Below, one piece after another: positions 40,367-52,538 of a stretch of DNA of 64,000 bases. The stretch spans positions 310,001 to 374,000 of the forward strand of contig NZ_JBGCCH010000006.1 in the NCBI RefSeq assembly GCF_041261205.1. Direction: 5' to 3'. Each line of letters starts with the position of its first letter. The first letter of the stretch is position 1. The translations under genes and the position numbers were made by a program. The notes under the pieces were generated by a model. It was given only the letters and a program-made list of their open reading frames with translations. It was not told the origin of the DNA and ran no database searches. The stretch is from Catenulispora sp. MAP5-51 (GTDB lineage: Bacteria > Actinomycetota > Actinomycetes > Streptomycetales > Catenulisporaceae).

Positions 40367-41776
40367 TCATCGCGCCGCCCCCAGTTCGGTCCCGGCCATC
40401 CCGGCCGTCCCGGCCGCTCCCGCGGCTCCGGCCGCCCGGGAGGCGGCCGTGCTGCCGGTGCCGGTGCCGCCGTTCCCGCGCCGCGCCGCCAGCTCCCACA
40501 GCTCCGGCAGCCGGTCGCCCGGCTCCACCTCCACCACGCGCCAGCCCCCGACCCGCAGCACCTGCGCCGAGCCGACGAACCGGGCCTGCGCCTGCGCCAT
40601 CGGCTTGCCGCCGAGCCAGGACGCGGTGTCCATGGCGAAGGCCACGCCGGAGGTCGTGGAGTGCCGGACCCGGGCCAGCTCCGAGGCGTCGTCCCCGGAC
40701 AGGTCGCCGAGCACGGCGATCACCAGGCTGTCCCCGCCGCCCTGGCGCAGCATCGCGTTCGCGCCGGACAGCGTCGCGGCGTTGCTCATCTCCACCACGG
40801 CCAGCGCGTCCAGCAGCATGCCCTCGAAGTCCAGGCCGACCGCCGCCGAGGAGTCGTGCGCCGCCGCGGTCACCGCCTGGCCGGTCTCGGTCAGCAGCCG
40901 CACCGCGTAGCCGTGGCGGGCCATGTGGATGGCGATCGAGGCCGCGGAGGAGACCGCCCACTCGAAGGAGGAGGCCGGGCCGTCGCCGCGGTGCGCGATC
41001 GCGCGGGTGTCCAGCAGGATCGTGGCCCGGCTCTGCCACACCTGCTCCTCGCGGCGCACCATCAGCTCGCCGGTGCGGGCCGTGGAGCGCCAGTGCACGC
41101 GGCGCAGGTCGTCGCCGTGGCGGTACTCGCGGGTGCCGATGTCGTCCTCGCCGGCCGCGGCCACCGAGGTCGCGTGGCCCTCGCCGCGTCCGCTCCAGGC
41201 CTGCCCGACCGGGGCGTTCGGCAGCGCGTGGACCTGCGGGGTCACGGTCAGCGCGTGCTGCGCCGAGAACGAGCGCGACAGCTCCACCAGCCCGAACGGG
41301 TCGGCCAGCCGCAGCGCCAGCGGCCCCAGCAGGTAGCGGCCGCGCACGTCGGAGCGCACGCGGTAGACCACCCGGCGCCGGCCGTTGGGTTCGACCTTGT
41401 TCAGCACGAAGCGCGGCCGGGAGCCCAGCACGTACGGCACCCGGTCCTCGACCAGCAGCGTGCCCGAGGGCAGCCGGGAGACGTTCTCCAGCCGCAGGTG
41501 CACGCGCGCCTCCTGCCCGACCCCGACCCGGGCCGGCTCCAGCGCACGGCGGCACGAGACCCGGTAGCGGGTCCGGGCCAGCACCATGATCGCGATCAGC
41601 GGCAGCATCGCCAGCATCGCGCCGACCCGCAGCAGCACCTTGTAGTCGAACAGCATGCCGCAGGCCATCGCGGCCAGCCCGGCGGCCAGGAAGGACCGGC
41701 CGCGGGTGGTCAGGCCCGCCAGCCGCCCGCCGCGGCCCTCGGTGTTCTCCGTGTTCTGATTCTGTTGGGCGGACAT
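40367..41776 (-). CDS. DUF58 (VWA-like) membrane-anchored protein
   Basis: 469 residues. Two N-terminal membrane helices (F-L-A-A-G-L-A-A-M-A-C-G-M and V-G-A-M-L-A-M-L-P-L-I), a beta-rich middle, then the DUF58 core Y-R-H-G-D-D-L-R-R-V-H-W-R-S-T-A-R and a von Willebrand A-like domain. The tail is Ala/Gly-Thr repetitive. Works with the MoxR ATPase as an AAA-VWA chaperone pair. Third gene downstream of the dcw promoter region, transcribed away from it. Confidence 0.9.
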   Translation of the reverse strand: MSAQQNQNTENTEGRGGRLAGLTTRGRSFLAAGLAAMACGMLFDYKVLLRVGAMLAMLPLIAIMVLARTRYRVSCRRALEPARVGVGQEARVHLRLENVSRLPSGTLLVEDRVPYVLGSRPRFVLNKVEPNGRRRVVYRVRSDVRGRYLLGPLALRLADPFGLVELSRSFSAQHALTVTPQVHALPNAPVGQAWSGRGEGHATSVAAAGEDDIGTREYRHGDDLRRVHWRSTARTGELMVRREEQVWQSRATILLDTRAIAHRGDGPASSFEWAVSSAASIAIHMARHGYAVRLLTETGQAVTAAAHDSSAAVGLDFEGMLLDALAVVEMSNAATLSGANAMLRQGGGDSLVIAVLGDLSGDDASELARVRHSTTSGVAFAMDTASWLGGKPMAQAQARFVGSAQVLRVGGWRVVEVEPGDRLPELWELAARRGNGGTGTGSTAASRAAGAAGAAGTAGMAGTELGAAR

Positions 41777-41814
41777 GGTTGCCCTTTTCTGTTTCTGTGA
41801 ACGGCCGGCAGGGC

Positions 41815-42882
<1,068 letters not shown>

Positions 42883-42892
42883 AGGATCCTCC

Positions 42893-43289
42893 CACCATGT
42901 CCGATCAGCCGCGCGGTGTTCCGCGCGGCCGCCCCGCCCGGGCCCGCCCCGTGCCGGATCCGGTCCGATCCGCCCGGGCTCGGTCGCCAGGCCCCCGCCA
43001 CGTGCTCCGCCACGTGTGGGGCGTCCACTCTTCCCGCTGATCGCACGGCGCGCCCAGCGAAAACATGTACTCCTCAGATCTTCGCTCACTGCGGGGCGCC
43101 TAGGGCAATAGATGCCGCCAAATCTTTGGCCCAGTGGTCTGGACCACCCCCGTCACGCGCCCGTTGGAAGCAAGACGCCTTCTGGACGGTTCGCGTTGCA
43201 GAGCCCGTTCGGGGCAATCACCCATCCGGGGTCCGGGGCCACTGTGACCTGCCCTGATCCAATGTTCGACGGTTGCCCGCGACGTTTGG
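42893..43289. other. Divergent intergenic region between moxR and mraZ
   Basis: The whole gap is 541 nt (42883-43423). This left part is GC-rich with no supported gene and must contain the moxR promoter. The right end carries the mraZ operator. AT-richer patches occur around 43060-43125 and 43350-43385. Confidence 0.5.
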
Positions 43290-43314
43290 TGGAGTACAGT
43301 GGGGGGAAGTGGAG
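43290..43314 (+). promoter_or_regulatory. MraZ operator: three TGGRG boxes with 5-nt spacers
   Basis: TGGAG (43290), TGGGG (43300) and TGGAG (43310) stand exactly 10 nt apart, the layout of the TGGGN-N5 direct repeats bound by MraZ in its own promoter. TACAGT between boxes 1 and 2 may be part of the promoter. Confidence 0.7.
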
Positions 43315-43423
43315 CGGGACCGGGGCCGATTTCGGACTACCGCGCAATGCGCAGATTTTTTACGGACCCGGCTGTTCTTAATCGGTACCGACCTGGACGC
43401 CGACTGGCCGGGAGGAGGCGCGC

Positions 43424-43876
43424 GTGTTCCTCGGGACCTACACGCCCTCCCTGGACGACAAGGGCCGGCTGATCCTGCCCGCGCGCTTCCGCGAGGAACT
43501 GGCCGCGGGCCTGGTGGTGACCAAGGGGCAGGAGCGCTGCCTGGCGGTGTGGACCGCCGAGGGCTTCGCCGAACTGACCGCGCAGATGCGCAGCGCCTCC
43601 CGGCCCGGGGCCCCGGACGCGGCGATAGGCCGCTCGTCCCGGGACTACCACCGGGTGTTCTTCGCCAGCGCCTACGACTGCCAGCCCGACGCGCAGGGGC
43701 GGATCGTCATCCCGCCCCCGCTGCGCGCCTACGCGGGGCTGACCCGGGAATGCGTGGTGATCGGCGCCGACACCCGGCTGGAGGTCTGGGACGCCGCGGC
43801 GTGGGCCGATTACCTGGCCGGGGCCGAGTCCGCGTTCTCCGCGTCCGGATCGGAGGCGGCCCCGGACCAGATCTGA
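43424..43876 (+). CDS. mraZ: Transcriptional regulator / cell-division protein MraZ
   Basis: 150 residues with two SpoVT-AbrB-like MraZ repeats: [12 protein letters not shown] and [15 protein letters not shown]-binding repressor of the division cluster that recognises TGGGN repeats, found just upstream. GTG 43424 follows GGAGGAGG. First gene of the dcw cluster; rsmH begins 276 nt later. Confidence 0.96.
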   Translation: MFLGTYTPSLDDKGRLILPARFREELAAGLVVTKGQERCLAVWTAEGFAELTAQMRSASRPGAPDAAIGRSSRDYHRVFFASAYDCQPDAQGRIVIPPPLRAYAGLTRECVVIGADTRLEVWDAAAWADYLAGAESAFSASGSEAAPDQI

Positions 43877-44152
43877 ACCCCATCCGAGCCCGGATCTGAA
43901 CCCGCATCTGAACCCGCGCGGCACCCGGAAACGTTCCGGTGGCCGTCGGAGCACGGCGCACGCCGCGTGCCCTGTGGCCTCCTCCCGCTCGACCGGACCG
44001 CCCGGCTGGCACACCTTCCCCGGTGCCAGCCCGGCGGCACCCGGCCTTGAACGGGCGGGGACCAGAAGGCGCGCGGCGTGCTCCGGTTCTGCGGTCCGCT
44101 CGGTACCGTGGGCCCGAACCAAAGGCAGACTTCGAAGGCGGAACCACCACCG
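43877..44152 (+). other. 276-nt leader between mraZ and rsmH with strong stem-loops
   Basis: Begins with three short ATCTGAACCC-like repeats (43871-43915). A stable hairpin CGGCTGGCAC/GTGCCAGCC sits at 44003-44033, with another GC stem around 43955-43968. A structured RNA named the mraW motif is known upstream of this gene in actinobacteria; I cannot confirm identity from memory. Confidence 0.35.
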
Positions 44153-45103
44153 ATGACAAGCGCGACGCACATCCCGGTCATGCTCGAACGCTGTGTCGAG
44201 ATCCTCGGCCCGGCCCTTGAGCGCCCCGGAGCGGTCGTGCTCGACGCCACTTTGGGGCTGGGCGGGCACAGCGAGGCGTTCCTCCAGCGCTTCCCCGGCG
44301 TGCGCCTGATCGGCCTGGACCGCGACCCGCAGGCCCTGGAGGCCTCCGGCCGGCGCCTGGCACCCTTCGGCGAGCGCGCGACGCTGGTGCACGCGGTGTA
44401 CGACGAGATCCCCGAGGTGCTGGAGCGGCTCGGCGTCGCGGAACTGGCGGGGACGCTGTTCGACCTCGGAGTCTCCTCGCTCCAGCTGGACATGCGCGAG
44501 CGCGGGTTCGCCTACAGCTACGACGCGCCGCTGGACATGCGCATGGACTCCTCGCGCGGCATCACGGCGGCGGAGATCGTGAACACCTATCCGGCCGCCG
44601 ACATCGCCCGCATCCTGCGCGACTACGGCGAGGAACGCTTCGCCCGGCGCATCGCGGACAAGATCGTGGCAGAGCGCGAACGGGAACCGTTCACCACCAC
44701 GGCGCGTCTGTCCGATCTGGTGCGGGACGCCATCCCGGCGGCCACCCGGCGCACCGGAGGGCACCCGGCCAAGCGCACATTCCAGGCCCTGCGCATCGCG
44801 GTGAACGACGAACTGCCGGTCCTGGAGCGGGCACTGCCGGCGGCGGTGGCGGCCACCGGCCTCGGCGGCCGCATCGCGGTCCTGTCGTACCACTCGCTGG
44901 AGGACCGGCTGGTCAAGCGGGCGTTCGCGAAGGCCTCGGAATCGGCGGCCCCGCCCGGACTGCCGGTGGTGCCGGAGCAGTACCAGCCGAAGTTCAGGCT
45001 GCTGACGCGGGGCGCCGAGCCGCCGACCGAGGCCGAGATCGCGGAGAACCCGCGGGCCGCCTCGGCGAAGCTGCGGGGCGCCGAGCGCGTGAGGGAGGGG
45101 TAG
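44153..45103 (+). CDS. rsmH: 16S rRNA m4C1402 methyltransferase RsmH
   Basis: 316 residues. N4-methylates C1402 in the 16S decoding centre. Conserved H-I-P-V-M-L start, [14 protein letters not shown] motif, [26 protein letters not shown] and [15 protein letters not shown] 44153 gives the normal N-terminus; the ribosome-binding site (GAAGGCGGA) is distant. Followed 2 nt later by ftsL. Confidence 0.96.
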   Translation: MTSATHIPVMLERCVEILGPALERPGAVVLDATLGLGGHSEAFLQRFPGVRLIGLDRDPQALEASGRRLAPFGERATLVHAVYDEIPEVLERLGVAELAGTLFDLGVSSLQLDMRERGFAYSYDAPLDMRMDSSRGITAAEIVNTYPAADIARILRDYGEERFARRIADKIVAEREREPFTTTARLSDLVRDAIPAATRRTGGHPAKRTFQALRIAVNDELPVLERALPAAVAATGLGGRIAVLSYHSLEDRLVKRAFAKASESAAPPGLPVVPEQYQPKFRLLTRGAEPPTEAEIAENPRAASAKLRGAERVREG

Positions 45104-45105
45104 CG

Positions 45106-45855
45106 ATGGGGACGGGGTCTTCGGGCGGCGGGGACGGCGGCGGGCGGGAGGACCGGGCGGATCGGGAGGACCGGCCTGATGCGGCTGATCGGGCTGATCG
45201 GGCGAGCGGTGGTTCTGGCGGACCCGGCGGACCTGGCGGTTCTGGCAGTTCCGGCGGGCCCGGAGGCCCTGGCCGTACCGTCTCGCCGCGGCTGGTGGTC
45301 CTGGCCGGGCGCAAGGGGACTCCGTCGCTGCTGCCGTTCGTGGCGGTGCTGCTGGTGCTCGGCGTGGTCGGGCTGCTGGCGCTGCTGTTGCTGAACACCG
45401 AGCTGAACAAGGGCGCGTTCACGATAAAGCAGCAGAAAGCCACGGCGACCAAGCTCGAGCAGCAGTCGGAGCAGATCCAGCAGTCGCTGAACGGCTTGGA
45501 CGATCCCGGAGCCCTGGCATCCCAGGCTTCGCAGATGGGCATGGTGCCGAACCCGAATCCGGCCTTCCTGGCCCCGAACGGCTCGGTCCTCGGCTCCCCG
45601 ACGCCCGCACCCACGCCGACTCCCTCGCCCGCCGCGCCGACAGCGAACGGTGCTGCTCCCGGTGAAGCTGTTCTGCCGACGACGCCTGCGCCGACCACTC
45701 CGACGACACCGAGCACACCGAGCACACCGAGCACACCGAGCACACCGAGCACACCGACTCCCAGTGCCCCAGCCGCCAAGCCTGGTGTGGTCCCGGCGCC
45801 CGCTCCGGCACCGATCCCCAAGCCGATCCCCACCCCGACCGGGGCCGGCCGATGA
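45106..45855 (+). CDS. ftsL: FtsL-like division protein with long low-complexity termini
   Basis: 249 residues. Identified by position between rsmH and ftsI and by layout: cytoplasmic Gly/Asp/Arg-rich N-terminus (1-60), one membrane helix (74-96), then a coiled-coil segment (L-E-Q-Q-S-E-Q-I-Q-Q-S-L-N-G-L). The Pro/Thr-rich tail includes five exact T-P-S units encoded by a 9-nt tandem repeat. Expected to join the FtsQLB complex at the septum. The tail is much longer than in E. coli FtsL. ATG 45106. Confidence 0.82.
   Translation: MGTGSSGGGDGGGREDRADREDRPDAADRADRASGGSGGPGGPGGSGSSGGPGGPGRTVSPRLVVLAGRKGTPSLLPFVAVLLVLGVVGLLALLLLNTELNKGAFTIKQQKATATKLEQQSEQIQQSLNGLDDPGALASQASQMGMVPNPNPAFLAPNGSVLGSPTPAPTPTPSPAAPTANGAAPGEAVLPTTPAPTTPTTPSTPSTPSTPSTPSTPTPSAPAAKPGVVPAPAPAPIPKPIPTPTGAGR
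45706..45750 (+). repeat. Five exact 9-nt tandem repeats in ftsL
   Basis: ACACCGAGC is repeated five times, encoding T-P-S units; prone to slippage. Confidence 0.9.
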
Positions 45856-45897
45856 CTTCCACCAGCAACCCCTCCCGAGCAGCGACGGGGAGCAAGC

Positions 45898-47976
45898 ATG
45901 AGTGACCGAGACCGCCCCGACGAGCCCCACCCCGGCCGTCCGCGCCGGCCCGCCGACGGCCCCGAAGGCCGTAAACCGCGCCGACCGGCCCGGCCACCCC
46001 ACCAAAGCACCGAGCGCGACGGTTCCGACCCCGCCGCCGGAGCCCGCCCCCGCCCCCGCAAAACCGCCGTCCGCCAGCTCCCCCCGCGCCGCCCCACCGC
46101 CGGTGCGAGCCCGGCGCCGGCGCGTCCGCGGCCGCCGGGCCCGCGCACTCCGACCCTGCGCATGGGCTCCCCGCGGCGGCGGCTGCGGGTCACCATGTTC
46201 GGGCTGCTGTTCGCCTTCTCCCTGTTCGCCGGGCGGCTGTTCCAGCTCCAGGCCGTCGATGCCGGCGGGTATGCGCAGGCCGCCTCGACCGGGCGCGAGG
46301 CCACCGCCGTGCTGCACGCCTCGCGGGGCGCGATACTGGCCGCCGACGGGACGCCGCTGGCCGAGTCCGTCGAGGCCTATGACGTCACCGCCGATCCGAC
46401 GCTGGTCGCTCGCTACCACGAGGACGTCGACGAGCTCGCCGCCAAGCTGGCCGGGCTGTTGTCGGCCGCGCCCGAGTACGCGCAGGGCGGCGCGCCCAGC
46501 GTCTCGGATCTGCAGGCCGGGCTGACCAAGCCGAATACCCGGTACGTCGTGCTGGCGCACAAGGCCTCGCCGGCCACGTGTGCCAAGATCCGGGCGCTGG
46601 CGGTGTCCAACACCAGCGACCCGGCCAGCATCGTCGGGGTCTACACCAACTCCCGCGACGACCGTCGTACCTATCCCGGGGGCACGCTGGCGGCGAACGT
46701 CATCGGCTTCACCGACGCCGACGGTGTCGGCAAGGGCGGGATCGAGCAGATGCTGAACGACCGGCTGGCCGGCAAGGACGGCCAGGAGTCGTATCAGGCG
46801 GCCTCCGGGGTGGAGATCCCCACCACCGGGGTGAATCTGAAGCCGGCGGTGGACGGGCAGAGCGTGAAGACCACCATCGACCCGGACATCCAGTGGGCTG
46901 CCGACCAGGCGCTGTCCCAGGAGGTGAAGAAGACCGGCTCGCTGTCGGGGACGGTCGTGGTGCAGGACGTGAAGACCGGCCAGATCCTTGCCCTGTCGAA
47001 CTACCCGACCTTCGACCCGCGCCACATCAGCAAGGCCGACACGCCCAACCTGGGCAACCGCGCGTTCACCGACCCCTTCGAGCCCGGGTCGGTGGCCAAG
47101 GTCATCACCATGTCCGCGGCCATCGAGACCGGCGTGGCCGAGCCGGACACGCAGCTGCCGCAGTTCTCCTCGCCGAAGCTGTTCAACGGCGTCTTCTACC
47201 ACGACGACGTGGACCACGGCCCGTGGAGCCTGACCATGACCGGAGTCCTGGCCGCGTCCTCCAACGTCGGCACCATCGAGGTCGCCGACCTGTTCCAGCC
47301 GCACGGCGTGGACCGCGACCAGACCATCGCCAAATACCAGCGGCTGTACGGCTTCGGGCAGAAGACCGGCATCGGCTTCCCCGGCGAGAGCGCGGGCATC
47401 CTGGACCCGCCGAACAAGTGGAGCGACTCCGAGCGCTACACGGTGCTCTACGGCCAGGGCCTGGCCGCCACCGCCGTCCAGGACGCCTCGGTCTACCAGA
47501 CCATCGCCAACGGCGGCGTGCGTATCGCGCCGTCCCTGATCCAGGGCTACACCGACTCCTCCGGCAAGTACACGCCGGCTCCGGCGCCGCAGCAGACGCA
47601 GGTGGTCAGCGCCGCGACCGCCGGCAAGGTGGCCGACATGCTGGAGGCGGTCACCACCTCCCAGCGCGGCACCGGTACCACGGCCAAGATCCCGGGCTAC
47701 CGGGTCGCCGGCAAGACCGGCACCGCGAACCGTTACGACCAGAAGACCGGCGGCTACAACGGCTACACCGCGTCGTTCATCGGCTTCGCCCCGACCGACA
47801 AGCCGCAGATCGTCGTCGCCGTGTCGTTGCAGGCCCCGGTCGGCGCGCACTTCGGCGCCGAGATCGCCGCGCCGGTGTTCACGCAGGTCATGGGGTTCGC
47901 GTTGCAGAGCCGCGGGGTCGCGCCGACGGACACGCCGCCGGCCGATCTGCCGACCACATACGGCACCGGTGACTGA
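45898..47976 (+). CDS. ftsI: Septal penicillin-binding protein FtsI (PBP3)
   Basis: 692 residues. Class B PBP, the septal peptidoglycan transpeptidase. Long Arg/Pro-rich cytoplasmic N-terminus, membrane helix at 97-117, dimerisation domain from S-R-G-A-I-L-A-A-D-G, and the transpeptidase domain with S398-V-A-K (S-x-x-K, serine codon 47089), S-S-N and K-T-G-T-A. ATG 45898 with GGGGAGCA upstream. Followed by 163 nt before murE, which has its own apparent promoter. Confidence 0.96.
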   Translation: MSDRDRPDEPHPGRPRRPADGPEGRKPRRPARPPHQSTERDGSDPAAGARPRPRKTAVRQLPPRRPTAGASPAPARPRPPGPRTPTLRMGSPRRRLRVTMFGLLFAFSLFAGRLFQLQAVDAGGYAQAASTGREATAVLHASRGAILAADGTPLAESVEAYDVTADPTLVARYHEDVDELAAKLAGLLSAAPEYAQGGAPSVSDLQAGLTKPNTRYVVLAHKASPATCAKIRALAVSNTSDPASIVGVYTNSRDDRRTYPGGTLAANVIGFTDADGVGKGGIEQMLNDRLAGKDGQESYQAASGVEIPTTGVNLKPAVDGQSVKTTIDPDIQWAADQALSQEVKKTGSLSGTVVVQDVKTGQILALSNYPTFDPRHISKADTPNLGNRAFTDPFEPGSVAKVITMSAAIETGVAEPDTQLPQFSSPKLFNGVFYHDDVDHGPWSLTMTGVLAASSNVGTIEVADLFQPHGVDRDQTIAKYQRLYGFGQKTGIGFPGESAGILDPPNKWSDSERYTVLYGQGLAATAVQDASVYQTIANGGVRIAPSLIQGYTDSSGKYTPAPAPQQTQVVSAATAGKVADMLEAVTTSQRGTGTTAKIPGYRVAGKTGTANRYDQKTGGYNGYTASFIGFAPTDKPQIVVAVSLQAPVGAHFGAEIAAPVFTQVMGFALQSRGVAPTDTPPADLPTTYGTGD

Positions 47977-48126
47977 CCGGTCACCAGGAGCTGTCCATGA
48001 AGTCATTGACATTCAAGGCGGCCCCTGCCGCGTCCGTCACGTTTCACCAGCGGGTTTGGTCCGCGAGCGCGGCGGACGCGAATATTCAGCGAGGAGCTGA
48101 ACGCACGACCGCGCTCTGCGAACCGG

Positions 48127-48132
48127 TAGCCT
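48127..48132 (+). promoter_or_regulatory. Candidate leaderless -10 (TAGCCT) for murE
   Basis: Ends 7 nt before GTG 48140; suggests murE-murF-mraY can be transcribed separately from ftsI. Confidence 0.5.
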
Positions 48133-48139
48133 TCCGCAC

Positions 48140-49758
48140 GTGCCCCATCTGACCGTCTCCGCCGATCCGAGGACGTATCGGGATCCCATGACCTCCACAC
48201 CGCGCCCGCACCACCTTCCGCAGCACAGCGTCCGCGCCTGTGCGGAGTACGTCGGCGCTGCCGTGGCCGCGACAGCGGCCGCGACCACGGAGGCCCTGGA
48301 CACGGCGGTCACCGGGCTCTCGCACGATTCGCAGGGCATCCGGCCCGGCGACCTGTACGTCGCCTGGCCGGGCGCGGCGCGGCACGGGGCCGAGTTCGCC
48401 CCCGGCGCCGTGGCCGCCGGAGCGGTCGCGGTCGTGACCGACGCCGCGGGCGCGATGATGCTCGACGGCCTCGCGGCCCCGGTCCTGGTGGCCGAGGACG
48501 TGCGCGGCCTGGCCGGCCGGCTGTCGGCGTTCGTCTACGGCGAACCGGCGGCGCGGCTGGCGATGTACGGCGTCACCGGCACCAACGGCAAGACCACGAC
48601 CAGCTACCTGATCGACGGCGGCCTGCGCCGCGCCGGCCTGAAGACCGGCGTGATCGGGACCGTGCAGATCCTCATCGGCGACGAGGTGGTGCCCTCCGTG
48701 CGCACCACGCCGGAAGCCCCGGACCTGCAGGCGATCCTGGCCACGGCCGTGGAGAAGGACGTCGACGCGGTCGCGATGGAGGTCTCCAGCCACGCGCTGG
48801 CCTACGGCCGCACCGCCGGGATCCGGTTCAAGGCGGCCGCGTTCCTGAACCTGACGCAGGACCACCTGGACTTCCACGCCGACTTCGAGGACTACTTCGA
48901 GGCCAAGGCCAAGCTGTTCACCCCGGAGTACACCGAGCGGGCCGTCGTCGACGTGGACGACGAGCACGGCCGCCGGATCGTCGAGCGGTGCCGGGCCAAC
49001 GGCGTCGAGGTGCACACCTTCTCCATCAAGGGCGCCGCCGCGGACTGGACCGCCGAGGACATCGTGCTCGGCGCCGACGCCTCGACGTTCACCGTCGTCG
49101 GCCCGGACGGCCGCCGGCACAAGGCCTCCGCCGGGCTGCCCGGCGACTTCAACGTCGCCAACGCGCTGGCCGCGATCGTGCTGCTGGCCGTCACCGGGAT
49201 CGACCTGGAGACCGCCGTCGCCGGCGTCGCCGACGTGCACGGCGTTCCGGGCCGCATGGAGCGGGTCCAGGTCCCCGGCCAGGAGTTCCTCGCGGTCGTC
49301 GACTACGCCCACACCCCCGACGCGGTGCTGACGGCGCTTCGCGCGCTGCGGCCGGTGGCCGAGCGCGGCCACGGCCGGCTGCGCGTGGTGGTGGGCTGCG
49401 GCGGGGACCGCGACAAGACCAAACGGCCGCTGATGGGCGCCGCCGCGGTGCGGCTCGCCGACGAGGCCGTATTCACCGATGACAACCCGCGTACGGAAAG
49501 TTCAGCGGACATTCTCGCGGCCGTCACCGCCGGCGCCGACGCCGAACTGGCCGGTGCCGAGCAGAATTACCGCGTGGTCGCCGACCGGGCCGAGGCGATC
49601 GCGTACGCGGTCGCCGCCAGCGGCCCCGGCGACGTGCTGATCGTCGCCGGCAAGGGACATGAGCAGGGGCAGGAGATCGCAGGAGTGAAGAAGCCGTTCG
49701 ACGACCGGGTGGTGCTGCGCGCCGCTTTGGAAGCGGCCGGAAAGGACCGCAGCGAGCA

Positions 49759-49762
<4 letters not shown>
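48140..49762 (+). CDS. murE: UDP-MurNAc-tripeptide synthetase MurE (meso-DAP adding)
   Basis: 540 residues. Adds meso-diaminopimelate to UDP-MurNAc-L-Ala-D-Glu. ATP loop G-V-T-G-T-N-G-K-T-T-T, S-S-H-A-L, carbamylated-Lys region D-Y-F-E-A-K-A-K-L-F and D-N-P-R-T-E, the motif of DAP-specific enzymes, in line with dapF at 14747. GTG 48140 is supported by the leaderless -10; ATG 48188 would trim 16 residues. Overlaps murF by 4 nt (GTGA). Confidence 0.96.
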
Positions 49763-51347
<1,585 letters not shown>

Positions 51348-51351
<4 letters not shown>

Positions 51352-52493
51352 GCAACTTCGCGGCGGTCCAGACCGGGGTGGGCGCGATCGTGCCGCACGC
51401 CGGTTCGGAAGGCGGCCTGCAGATGCGCGGGGTGCTGTACGCGGCGGGGATCGCGCTGTTCTTCTCGCTGATCGGCACGCCGATGGCGATCAAGACCCTG
51501 GCGCGCTACGGCTTCGGCCAGCCCATCCGTGAGGACGGCCCGACCACGCACCAGGCCAAGCGCGGCACGCCGACCATGGGCGGCGTGGTGATCGTGCTGG
51601 CCACCCTGCTCGGCTACGGCTTCACCAAGCTGGCCACGATGAAGGTGCCGACCGCCTCCGGGCTGCTGGTGCTGTTCCTGATGGCCGGCATGGGCGTGGT
51701 GGGCTTCACCGACGACTTCCTGAAGGTGTTCCGGCAGCGCTCGCTGGGCCTGCGGGCCAAGGCGAAGATGGTCGGGCAGTGGATCGTGGCGATCGCCTTC
51801 GCGGTGATGGCCATCCACTTCCCCAACGCGCTGGGCTACACCCCGGGCAACACGCACCTGTCGTTCGTGCGGAACATCTCGGCGGTCGACCTGGGCGCGG
51901 TGCTGTTCGTGATCTGGGCCGGGCTGCTCATCGCCGGCACGTCCAACGGCGTGAACCTGACCGACGGACTGGACGGCCTGGCCACCGGCTCGTGCGTGAT
52001 GGTGTTCGCCTCCTACGTGCTGATCGGCGTGTGGCAGCACGGCGAGTCCTGCGCGACGCTCGGCACCGGTGTGCAGGGCTGCTATCCGGTCCGAGATCCG
52101 CTCGACCTGGCGATCGTGGCCGCGGCCATCATGGGGGCCTGTTTCGGCTTCCTGTGGTGGAACACCTCGCCGGCCAAGATCTACATGGGCGACACCGGCT
52201 CCCTGGCCCTCGGCGGCGCCCTGGCGGGCCTGGCGATCTGCTCGCAGACCGAGCTGCTGCTGGCGCTGCTCGGCGGGCTGTTCGTGATCATCACCCTGTC
52301 GGTGGTGATCCAGGTCGGCTACTTCAAGATCAGCGGCGGCAAACGGGTCTTCAAGATGGCCCCGCTGCACCACCACTTCGAGCTCGTCGGCTGGGCCGAG
52401 GTGACGGTGGTGGTGCGGTTCTGGATCATCTGCGGACTGTTCGTCGGACTGGGGCTGGGCGTGTTCTACGCCGGGTGGATCACGGTCAAGTAG
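51348..52493 (+). CDS. mraY: Phospho-MurNAc-pentapeptide transferase MraY
   Basis: 381 residues, about ten membrane helices. Makes lipid I from UDP-MurNAc-pentapeptide and undecaprenyl phosphate. Catalytic motifs F-T-D-D-F-L-K (Asp pair), N-L-T-D-G-L-D-G-L and P-L-H-H-H-F-E. GTG 51348 overlaps murF and has GGGAGG upstream; internal ATG 51423 (M-R-G-V-L-Y) would give a more usual 356 residues. The next gene is not murD: a terminator and an opposing gene follow, so the dcw cluster is cut here. Confidence 0.95.
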
Positions 52494-52507
52494 CTTCGTT
52501 CGACGTC

Positions 52508-52538
52508 AGGCCCCGCTGCTACGAAGGCAGCGGGGCCT
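52508..52538. terminator. Terminator after mraY
   Basis: AGGCCCCGCTGC pairs perfectly with GCAGCGGGGCCT across a 7-nt loop. Its right arm overlaps the last codons of the opposing exported-protein gene. Confidence 0.85.

Noticed and set aside
37987-41589. 1200-codon open frame on the plus strand
   Set aside because: It is antisense to the transglutaminase and DUF58 genes, which have clear motifs and codon bias; Arg/Gly/Pro-rich composition is typical of high-GC shadow frames.
44623-48012. 1129-codon open frame on the minus strand
   Set aside because: Antisense to rsmH, ftsL and ftsI; no recognisable domain and shadow-like composition.
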